The notes under the pieces: generated by a model
Told to the model about the DNA's origin: nothing
The model's database searches: none
The model's input: only the letters and a program-made list of their open reading frames with translations
Shown: positions 1 to 6,679 of the stretch, piece by piece
How positions within the stretch are numbered: the stretch's first letter is position 1
How the letters are laid out: each line of letters opens with the position of its first letter
Origin: an uncultured Eggerthellaceae bacterium
GTDB taxonomy: Bacteria > Actinomycetota > Coriobacteriia > Coriobacteriales > Eggerthellaceae
Direction of reading: 5' to 3'
Length of the DNA stretch: 9,567 bases
Assembly (NCBI GenBank): GCA_958454405.1
Contig: CAUEBO010000084.1
Span: 1 to 9,567 of the forward strand
Made by a program: the position numbers and the translations under genes

Positions 1-704
<704 letters not shown>

Positions 705-710
705 ATCCGC

Positions 711-718
711 ACCTCCCT
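711..718 (-). promoter_or_regulatory. Shine-Dalgarno of the ATPase gene, overlapping the permease stop
   Basis: The minus strand reads AGGGAGGT, six nt before the ATG at 704. It shares bases with the TAG stop of the permease (717-719), so ribosomes ending the permease sit on the next initiation site. It fixes the ATPase start. Confidence 0.8.
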
Positions 719-2129
719 AATGGCTGATCCGGCCGCTGCTTGGAACCAAATCGTCGTCCACGGAGCCCGCGAACGTCTCGGACATGCGCAGGCTGCGCGC
801 CACGGCGGCGTCGGAGTCGGGCACGACCGAGGCCGCCGACGTGATGGCGCCGTCGCCCGTCCCCTTCTTGCGCCGGCGCTTGCCGCTTGCCATGCGCGCC
901 TCCATGGAGTTGATGAGCTTCGTCATGGGGATGGTCACGATGAGGTAGAAGCCGGCGGCCACGATGTAGGGCGTCACGTTGCCCGTGGCGGCCGTGATGG
1001 TTTTCGCGTACATCATGATCTCCATGACGCCCACCGCCGCCAGCAGCGAGGTGTCCTTGTACATGAGGATGAACTCGCTCGTCATGGTGGGGATGACGCG
1101 GCGCACGGTCTGCGGGATGATGACGTAGAACATCGTCTGCGCGCCGTTCATGCCAAGCGACCGCGCAGCCTCGAACTGGCCCTTGTTGATGGACTGGATG
1201 CCCGCGCGGAATATCTCGGCCAGATACGCGCTGGAGTTCAGCACGAGCACGATGATGCCCAGCACGAACAGGTCCATGCTGATGCCCATGAGCGGCAGCC
1301 CGAAGAAGGCGATGTATATCTGCAGGAACAAGGGAGTGCCGCGCACGATGTTGATGTACGTGGCGCCGATGGCGCGCGGAAGGCGGTGCTTCGCCATGCG
1401 CAAAAACGACCAGAGCAGGCCGAGCGGGATGGCGATGGGGAAGCTGACGGCCACCAGGCCGAGCGCCACCAGCCAGCCGCCGAACACGGCGGGCACCGAC
1501 GTGACGATGATGGTGGGATCGAAGAACAGGTGCAGGAACTTGTTCGAGTTCCACGCCTGCACCCAGTCCTGCTGGCCCAGCCACGACGACAGCTGCTCGG
1601 CGGGCGTGGAGCTGATGACGTCGATGGTCTGGTCGGTGGGCGGCATGTCGAAGGTCTGGCCGTCGACGGTGGTGTAGCTGCCGGCCAGGCCGAACGAACC
1701 GCCCTCGGCGGGAAGGAGCGTGCGGTTGCACTCCACCATGAGAAGCGAGCCGGCGGGCGCCGCGTCGGGAAACGCCACCGTCACCGTCGAGGCGCCGTCC
1801 ACCGAGACCTCGGACGCCACGTCGAGGCGATCAAGCTCCGAAAGCACCGTGACCGTGACGTTCTCGGCTTCGACGGTGGAGCCTTCCGGCAGCTGGAGGA
1901 CCACCTGGGAGACCGACTCGCCTTCGGCGGTCTGGCCCTGCCACGTGACGCGCGTGGGGGTGGCGCCCATGATGCCGCGCTCCCCGTCCTGGTTCGCTTT
2001 GGCGGTCCAGCGCTCGACGTCGAGCGCCTGCGCTTGAACCGGCAAAACGAACAGCACGGCCAGCGCCGCAGCGAAGAGGATCGCTGCGGCGCCGGCGGCA
2101 TGCTGAGCTATGCGATGAGCAGCGCCCAT
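717..2129 (-). CDS. Amino-acid ABC transporter permease with N-terminal secreted domain
   Basis: Membrane subunit of the polar amino-acid importer (HisMQ/GlnP family), 470 aa from the ATG at 2129. Residues 10-36 look like a signal peptide ending in VQAQA. Residues 36-200 are hydrophilic and Thr/Val/Ser-rich, predicted to be extracytoplasmic and beta-rich; I do not recognise this domain. The permease core covers about 205-415: membrane helices near 212-240, 266-280, 284-300 and 383-403, the family motif VRGTPLFLQ (262-270) and the EAA loop EAARSLGMNGA (320-330), which docks on the ATPase. A basic stretch KRRRKK (417-422) and a 50-residue hydrophilic tail follow. Plain family members have about 220-250 residues, so both extensions are additions. 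An in-frame TTG at 2168 would overlap the binding-protein gene and has no ribosome site; the ATG at 2129 also has only a weak one, so coupling to the gene 16 nt upstream is likely. Confidence 0.93.
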   Translation of the reverse strand: MGAAHRIAQHAAGAAAILFAAALAVLFVLPVQAQALDVERWTAKANQDGERGIMGATPTRVTWQGQTAEGESVSQVVLQLPEGSTVEAENVTVTVLSELDRLDVASEVSVDGASTVTVAFPDAAPAGSLLMVECNRTLLPAEGGSFGLAGSYTTVDGQTFDMPPTDQTIDVISSTPAEQLSSWLGQQDWVQAWNSNKFLHLFFDPTIIVTSVPAVFGGWLVALGLVAVSFPIAIPLGLLWSFLRMAKHRLPRAIGATYINIVRGTPLFLQIYIAFFGLPLMGISMDLFVLGIIVLVLNSSAYLAEIFRAGIQSINKGQFEAARSLGMNGAQTMFYVIIPQTVRRVIPTMTSEFILMYKDTSLLAAVGVMEIMMYAKTITAATGNVTPYIVAAGFYLIVTIPMTKLINSMEARMASGKRRRKKGTGDGAITSAASVVPDSDAAVARSLRMSETFAGSVDDDLVPSSGRISH

Positions 2130-2145
2130 GACGTGTACGCCCGGG

Positions 2146-2952
2146 CTACTGAAGCCACTTGGCTTCAAGATCGGCGTACGTGCCGTTGTCGCGGACGGCC
2201 TGGAGCGCCCTGTTGAGAGCCGCGGTGAGCTCGGGGTTGTCCTTGCTCACGGCCATGGCGTACTGCTCCCCGGTGGGGATGGTCACGATGACCTCGCAGT
2301 CGGTGTAGGCGTTCTTCACGTAGTAGTTCGCCACCGGCTGGTCCACGGCCACGGCGTCGATCTGGCCGGACTGCAGCGCGGCGAACACGGCCGTCATCTC
2401 GTCGAAGGCCACCACCTGGGCGTCTTTCACGTTCTCAGAGGCCCACTCGTAGCCCGTCGTGCCGGACTGGGCGCCGATCTTCTTGCCCTCGAGCTGCGAC
2501 ACCTCGGTGACGCCGGAGTCCTTGAGCACGGTGATGCTCTGGTTCACGTCGCAGTACGTGTCGGTGAAGTCCACCTGCTCCAGGCGCTCGTCGTTCACGG
2601 TGAACGACGACACGCCCACGTCGGCCTTGCCGCCCGTCTGGATGAGCGGGATGATGGTGTCGAACTTCGTGGAGGGCAGGTACTCGCACTCCAGGTCGAG
2701 CTCGGCGGCCAACGCGTTCATGAGATCCACGGCGAAGCCTTCCGGCACGTCGCCGTTGAGGTTCTCGAACGGCGGGAAGTCGAGCGATGCGGCGACGGTC
2801 AGCTTGCCGTCGTTGATGAGCGTGTACCCGGCGTCGGACGCGCTTCCCGACGAGCTGTCGGAGTTCTCGCCGCCCGACGAGCATCCGAAGAGCGTGAGCG
2901 CTGCAGCCAGCGCGCCGGCCGCGACGAGCGCGCCCCATTTCTTGACAGTCAT
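2146..2952 (-). CDS. Polar amino-acid ABC transporter substrate-binding lipoprotein
   Basis: Captures an amino acid outside the membrane and delivers it to the permease encoded next. 268 aa, a normal length for the SBP family 3 (HisJ/GlnH/ArtJ). The N-terminus has basic residues, a hydrophobic stretch and the lipobox LFGC, so Cys24 should be lipidated; a Ser/Gly-rich linker (25-40) follows. The mature fold starts at about residue 48 with LTVAASLDFPPFEN. Arg123 in ERLEQVDFT is placed where this family binds the ligand carboxylate, SGTTG (163-167) lies in the hinge/ligand region, and Asp204 in AVDQPVA is placed to bind the ligand amino group. These residues indicate an L-alpha-amino acid ligand, but cystine, glutamine, arginine or histidine cannot be told apart. 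The start is supported by AGGGGAGG at 2956-2963. It is the first gene of a binding protein-permease-ATPase operon. Confidence 0.95.
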   Translation of the reverse strand: MTVKKWGALVAAGALAAALTLFGCSSGGENSDSSSGSASDAGYTLINDGKLTVAASLDFPPFENLNGDVPEGFAVDLMNALAAELDLECEYLPSTKFDTIIPLIQTGGKADVGVSSFTVNDERLEQVDFTDTYCDVNQSITVLKDSGVTEVSQLEGKKIGAQSGTTGYEWASENVKDAQVVAFDEMTAVFAALQSGQIDAVAVDQPVANYYVKNAYTDCEVIVTIPTGEQYAMAVSKDNPELTAALNRALQAVRDNGTYADLEAKWLQ

Positions 2953-2955
2953 GTT

Positions 2956-2963
2956 CCTCCCCT
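2956..2963 (-). promoter_or_regulatory. Shine-Dalgarno of the binding-protein gene
   Basis: The minus strand reads AGGGGAGG, ending 3 nt before the ATG at 2952. It is strong and decides the start; no other in-frame start nearby has a comparable site. Confidence 0.7.
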
Positions 2964-3006
2964 TTCCACCGCGCCTGCCACTTGCAACGAAAACGACGCA
3001 GTCGTA

Positions 3007-3038
3007 TCACTATAAAACGCATGCCCCTCAGTATAAAA
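3007..3038 (+). repeat. 11-bp direct repeat, 21-bp period, in the transporter promoter
   Basis: TCACTATAAAA at 3007-3017 recurs as TCAGTATAAAA at 3028-3038, with one difference in 11. The 21-bp period is two helical turns, which places both copies on the same DNA face. The copies overlap the candidate -10 and -35 elements, so they may be an operator for a repressor, or simply two promoter-like AT boxes. Confidence 0.5.
3009..3037 (-). promoter_or_regulatory. Candidate sigma70-type promoter of the amino-acid transporter operon
   Basis: On the minus strand TTTATA (3037-3032) and TATAGT (3014-3009) are separated by 17 nt and match the -35 and -10 consensus at 4/6 and 5/6 positions. They lie in the only AT-rich patch of the 168-bp gap before the binding-protein gene and would give a leader of about 50 nt ending in its ribosome site. 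A second possible -10, TATACT, lies at 3035-3030 but has no recognisable -35. Read by eye only. Confidence 0.45.
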
Positions 3039-3111
3039 GGGGTAGATCGGTCGATGTGCTGCTTTATGCGCTCTCTGTACCTGCGAACGGTCGATTCTCG
3101 CGCCCGTGCGG

Positions 3112-3125
3112 TTTAGCACGCTAAA
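3112..3125. repeat. 14-bp near-perfect palindrome at the end of the channel-kinase gene
   Basis: TTTAGC, AC, GCTAAA: two perfect 6-bp half-sites around a 2-bp centre, covering the TAG stop at 3121-3123. The centre is too short for a stable RNA hairpin and no T-run follows, so it does not look like a terminator. A protein-binding site is possible. Confidence 0.35.
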
Positions 3126-5751
3126 GCGATGGAGCGCCGGCGGAGCCCGTTTCGAATGGCGATGCGCTCGAAGGATCTGCCGCCCGCGCGGCCTCGTCGG
3201 CGGCGGCGAGCGTCTCGAGCGCGCGGAGCGCCGCGCCGTACACGCCGCATTCGTTGCCCAGCGAGGATGCCACGATGGGCGTGTCGCGGCATACCGACAC
3301 CGCGCAGGCCCGGTACCGGGCGCGCACGGAGTCCAGGTACAGGTCGGCGCGCTCGGACAGGCCCCCGCCGAGCACGAAGACGTCGGGGTCGACGAGGCAG
3401 GCCATCTGCGACAAGCCGAAGCCCAGCGCATCGGAGAACCGGGAGAGCGCGGCGCGGGCGGCCGAGTCGCGGCGGGCGGCCGCCTCGAACACGGCGCGGG
3501 CGTCGGGAAACGCCTCCGCGGCCGCCTGCTCGAACGCCCCGGAAGCCTCTTCGCCGGTCCGCTCGCCCGCCTGCACGCCCGCGGCGGCCGCGGCTGCGCT
3601 GGACGCCGCGGCGGCCGGGGCGCCCTGCGAGGCGAGCGCCGCCGCGGCGCGGGCGGCTATGGCCACGGCATCGCCTTCGCCGCCCGCGCGCACGGATTCC
3701 GCAGCGCGCGCCACGAACTCCCGCCGCGCCGTGCGGACGAGAGCCGGCGCTCCGACGTACTGCTCCAGACAGCCCGTCTTGCCGCACGAGCACGGGACCT
3801 CCTCGTCGGGATCGATGCACAGATGGCCGATCTCCCCCGCCGCGCCGTGCACGCCCGAGAGCAGCGCGCCTTTCGCGATGATGCCCGCGCCCACGCCCGT
3901 TCCGAGCGTCACGAACGCCACGTTCTCGTCGTTGCGGCCCGCCGACGTGCCGCGCCATCGGTCGCCGAGCACGGCTGCATCGGCGTCGTTGAGCACGGCG
4001 ATGGACGCGTTCGGGAACAGGGTGCGCAGAAGCGCCTTGTAGGATCGCAGGTCGAGATCGAGGTTCGGGCACAGCTTGAGCGACTCCTCCTTCGCCACCG
4101 CGCCCGGCACGGCAAGTCCCACCGCCCGGACGGCGTAAGGCTCGACGCCCGCCCGCTCCACGAGCGATCCCAGCTCACGTGCGAGCTGGGCGTGCGATCC
4201 GTCGGCGAGCACGCGGGGAGAGTCGAACACATGCGAGCTCACCAGGTCGGCGGCCGCCGTGAAAACGCCCGCCTTCGTGTGCGTGCCGCCCACGTCGATG
4301 CCCAGCACGAAGCGCTGCCGAGCAGGCGGCGCCACAACCGCCTCTGCTTCGTCCGGCGCGCCCGCCTTCGCTCGGACGGCGCCGGCGGCCCCGAACCAGC
4401 GGGCCGGGTCGATGCGGCTGCCGACGATGCCGTGCGAGGCCACCATCACGATGACGAACACGGCCGCGGTGTCGACGAGCTTGTCCGCCAGCAGCGCGCC
4501 GAAGACCGCGAGCACGTCGGGCAGGCCCGCACCCGCCAGCACGCTGCCGTACAGCTGCTCGGCCGCCGTGGTCAGCGCGCCACCCGACAGCGAGAACGCA
4601 AGCGCCGTGGAGATGAGCGACTCCCCCACGACCAGGAACAGCGCCGCCAACCCCAGCGAGCGCGGCCCCACCTTCCTGCCGCGCGCGAACAGCGTGCCGA
4701 ACACGAGCGCAGTGATGGCGCTCAAGCAGTAGTACAGCAGGTTGCCCGCGTTGCCGAACTGCACGGCCAGCACGAGGTTGTTCACGAAGCCCACGATGAG
4801 GCCGGCAGTGGGCTCCAGCAGGATGGCCGCGAGCGCCGTGCCTGCGGTGTCGAGCCACACCGGCGCGCCGAAGGCGCCGGCGGCGAAGTACAGCGCCTCG
4901 TTCAGCAGGACGCACGCCGCCATCGTGGCCGCATAGGCCACCACCTTCGGATGCGCCTTCGCGTAGGCGCGCACGCTGCCGTACGAGCCGGGCGTGCGCC
5001 CCCGGAACGGCTTGCGCTCGACGGAGCGGAAATAGGCCTCGCGGTCTTCTTGGCACTGGCGGATCTGCTCGAGGAAACCGCCGGTGATGATGCCGGCGGG
5101 CAGCGCGATCACGGCGATGCCGAACAGCGACGACGCCATGGAGATGAACTTGCCCAGATCGGTCGTGGGATACACGTCGCCGTAGCCCACGGTGGTGAGC
5201 GCGGTGGTGGCCCAGTACAGCGCGTCGAAGAAGTTGTCGAACGTCTCCGGCTCGTTCACGAACATGATGAGCCCGCTCACGAATATGTACATGAGCGCCA
5301 CCACCAGCACCGACAGCAGCGTGCTCTTCTCGGAGCGGAACACGTTCGCCACGATGGTGAGCTGTTTCGAATAGCGGAACATCTTCGTGACGCGCAGGAC
5401 TCGCAGGAACTTGAACGTTTCGGGCAGCACGCCGAGCGACGGCAGGATAGCCAAAAGGTCGATGATGGCCAGCGGCGTGAAGGGGTACTTCACGAACTCC
5501 TTCCAGCCCTTCTTCCCCGTTTTGATGTCGTGCGTGGCCCATCGCATGATGTAGTCGAAGAACAATATGTACACGGTGACCACGTCCACCATGGTCAGCG
5601 CGAACGTGAGTTCCGGGCCGGCGTCCTGCGGCCGGAACATGAGCGGGACGATGCTGAGGAAGGCCACGGCGACGATGAAGATGTCGTATGCGTGGCTCAG
5701 CTTGTCGCCCGGCCGAGCCCGCTGCACGATCTGGAATATTCTCTCTCTCAT
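3121..5751 (-). CDS. Fusion protein: voltage-gated-type K+ channel, ECF S-like membrane domain and ROK sugar kinase
   Basis: One uninterrupted 876-aa frame with three modules. Residues 20-230 form a complete Kv-type channel: S1-S3 near 21-40, 50-70 and 92-109; S4 with positive residues every third position (R117, R120, K123, R126); S5 145-165; selectivity filter TVGYGD (187-192); S6 203-227. Residues 268-440 hold about five more helices; the segment LDTAGTALAAILLEPTAGLIVG resembles ECF-transporter S-component-like domains (inference, split here as LDTAGTAL at 300 and LEPTAGLIVG at 312). Residues 480-847 form a ROK kinase: phosphate loop GIDVGGTHTKAG (484-495), catalytic Asp589 in LNDAD, LGTGVGAG (616-623), and the Zn site His643 with CSCGKTGC (Cys654, 656, 661). 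An Ala-rich insert lies near 680-765. ROK kinases phosphorylate hexoses with ATP, so a sugar kinase at the membrane is plausible; substrate unknown. A Shine-Dalgarno is lacking; see the -10 motif at 5760. No internal stop separates the modules. Confidence 0.88.
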   Translation of the reverse strand: MRERIFQIVQRARPGDKLSHAYDIFIVAVAFLSIVPLMFRPQDAGPELTFALTMVDVVTVYILFFDYIMRWATHDIKTGKKGWKEFVKYPFTPLAIIDLLAILPSLGVLPETFKFLRVLRVTKMFRYSKQLTIVANVFRSEKSTLLSVLVVALMYIFVSGLIMFVNEPETFDNFFDALYWATTALTTVGYGDVYPTTDLGKFISMASSLFGIAVIALPAGIITGGFLEQIRQCQEDREAYFRSVERKPFRGRTPGSYGSVRAYAKAHPKVVAYAATMAACVLLNEALYFAAGAFGAPVWLDTAGTALAAILLEPTAGLIVGFVNNLVLAVQFGNAGNLLYYCLSAITALVFGTLFARGRKVGPRSLGLAALFLVVGESLISTALAFSLSGGALTTAAEQLYGSVLAGAGLPDVLAVFGALLADKLVDTAAVFVIVMVASHGIVGSRIDPARWFGAAGAVRAKAGAPDEAEAVVAPPARQRFVLGIDVGGTHTKAGVFTAAADLVSSHVFDSPRVLADGSHAQLARELGSLVERAGVEPYAVRAVGLAVPGAVAKEESLKLCPNLDLDLRSYKALLRTLFPNASIAVLNDADAAVLGDRWRGTSAGRNDENVAFVTLGTGVGAGIIAKGALLSGVHGAAGEIGHLCIDPDEEVPCSCGKTGCLEQYVGAPALVRTARREFVARAAESVRAGGEGDAVAIAARAAAALASQGAPAAAASSAAAAAAGVQAGERTGEEASGAFEQAAAEAFPDARAVFEAAARRDSAARAALSRFSDALGFGLSQMACLVDPDVFVLGGGLSERADLYLDSVRARYRACAVSVCRDTPIVASSLGNECGVYGAALRALETLAAADEAARAADPSSASPFETGSAGAPSL

Positions 5752-5759
5752 AGCGGACC

Positions 5760-5788
5760 AGTCTACCGCGAGGCATCGAGCGCAACAA
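5760..5788 (-). promoter_or_regulatory. Candidate promoter giving a leaderless mRNA for the channel-kinase fusion
   Basis: The minus strand has TAGACT (5765-5760), fitting the actinobacterial TAnnnT -10 pattern, with TTGTTG (5788-5783) 17 nt upstream, a weak -35 with 3/6 matches. Eight nt separate the -10 from the ATG at 5751, so transcription would start at or next to the A of the start codon. This agrees with the absence of a ribosome site before this gene. Confidence 0.4.
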
Positions 5789-5792
5789 CAGG

Positions 5793-5810
5793 GGCCGTTC
5801 AGGCCGTTCA
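5793..5810. repeat. Tandem 9-bp repeat upstream of the channel-kinase gene
   Basis: GGCCGTTCA occurs twice head to tail (5793-5801 and 5802-5810) in the 136-bp gap between the PHP gene and the fusion gene, just upstream of the candidate promoter. It could be an activator site. I see no convincing intrinsic terminator in the rest of this gap: it has GC-rich palindromes but no T-run. Confidence 0.4.
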
Positions 5811-5887
5811 ACTTTTGATTGAAGGTCAGGCGCGCAGGTGGCATGCGCAGCGCGCCGGCTCCGGTGCCGCCCGCCAGCCGGGCAGGA

Positions 5888-6679
5888 TCAGGCTGACGGG
5901 ATGCGGTAGCCCAGGTACGGGACGCCGCCGAAACGGCCGTGGTAGTCCGACCCCGACGTGCACGCCAAGTCGAAGCGTTCGGCCAGGCAGGCGCAGCGCT
6001 CGCAGTCGGCGGGCGCATGGTCGGGATGGAAGCGCTCGATGCCCCCCAGCCCGCACGCCGCAAGCTCCGGCACGACATCGTAGCTGTCCAGCTGGCCAGG
6101 GTGTGCGAGGACCGCCAGACCTCCGTCCTCCACAACGGCGCGCACGGCATCGCGCGCGTCCACGTAGTCGATGTCGCGGTCGCAGATGCCGCCGTCCTTG
6201 AACAGGCTGCGGTAGAGCGCGCGGTAGGCTGCGCTCGAGTACGGCTCGTCGGTGAGCGCCGCCATGAGGTGCTGCTTGTACAGGCAGGTCGATGCGGCGC
6301 CCAGGGTGAGCGCGCGCTGTACGTCGATGCCGCAGCCCGCTTCCACCAGCCGGTCCAGCTGCCACAGCGAGTTGGCGTTGCGCCGCTTCAGCGTGGGGCC
6401 GCACAGGGCCTCCACGGCGGGCGATCCTTCGCGCAGGCCCAAGCCCAGGATGTGCACCTTGCGGCCGCGCTCGAAGTCGCAGGCGCTCACCTCCACGCCG
6501 CCCACCACCTCCACGCCCAGCCGCTCGCCCAGCTCGCGCGCTGCGGTGAGCCCGGCGGTGGTGTCGTGGTTCGTGAACGCCACGCGCCCGACGCCCCGTT
6601 CGCGCGCTTGCTCGAGCACCTGCTCGAACGTGTCCGACCCGTCGGACATCGTCGAATGCACGTGAAGATCCTCGATCAC
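5888..6679 (-). CDS. phnPP: PHP-family cyclic phosphodiesterase of the C-P lyase pathway (PhnPP-like)
   Basis: Probably hydrolyses 5-phosphoribose 1,2-cyclic phosphate, the product of C-P lyase, down to ribose 5-phosphate and phosphate, replacing the E. coli PhnP/PhnN steps. The 263-aa protein is a complete PHP metallo-phosphoesterase: HVHSTMSDG (His6, His8, Asp13), TNHDT (His38, Asp39), Glu63 in GGVEVSA, His76, LAHPGQ (His193), RFHPDH (His218, His221) and SGSDYHG (Asp245, His247), the usual trinuclear metal ligands. The pathway role rests on the link to phnL and on my memory of an E. lenta PHP enzyme with this activity; by sequence alone it could also be a general PHP exonuclease or nucleotidase. 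The start is GTG at 6679, overlapping the phnL stop in a GTGA quartet, a classic sign of translational coupling. It is the last gene of the operon here. Confidence 0.88.
   Translation of the reverse strand: MIEDLHVHSTMSDGSDTFEQVLEQARERGVGRVAFTNHDTTAGLTAARELGERLGVEVVGGVEVSACDFERGRKVHILGLGLREGSPAVEALCGPTLKRRNANSLWQLDRLVEAGCGIDVQRALTLGAASTCLYKQHLMAALTDEPYSSAAYRALYRSLFKDGGICDRDIDYVDARDAVRAVVEDGGLAVLAHPGQLDSYDVVPELAACGLGGIERFHPDHAPADCERCACLAERFDLACTSGSDYHGRFGGVPYLGYRIPSA

Noticed and set aside
2130..2168. Earlier TTG start for the permease
   Set aside because: It would overlap the binding-protein gene by 23 nt, has no ribosome site, and would add polar residues before the signal peptide.
3105..3120. 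CGTGC/GCACG hairpin after the fusion gene as a terminator
   Set aside because: Only five stem pairs and no T-run after it on the minus strand.
3121..5751. Splitting the fusion into separate channel and kinase genes
   Set aside because: No stop codon separates the parts, and no internal start near residues 204, 260 or 277 has a convincing ribosome site.
4175..5788. Minus-strand 537-codon frame overlapping the fusion gene
   Set aside because: Shifted frame of the same DNA; its translation is Arg/His-rich and lacks the TVGYGD and membrane helices that the real frame shows.
5811..5887. GC-rich palindromes after phnPP as an intrinsic terminator
   Set aside because: Short overlapping stems only (such as GCCCG/CGGGC) and no T-run; termination here cannot be supported from sequence.
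3106..6201. Plus-strand open frame of 1031 codons
   Set aside because: It lies antisense to the channel-kinase and PHP genes, is full of Arg/His/Ala repeats with no domain, and has no ribosome site. High GC removes stop codons on the opposite strand.
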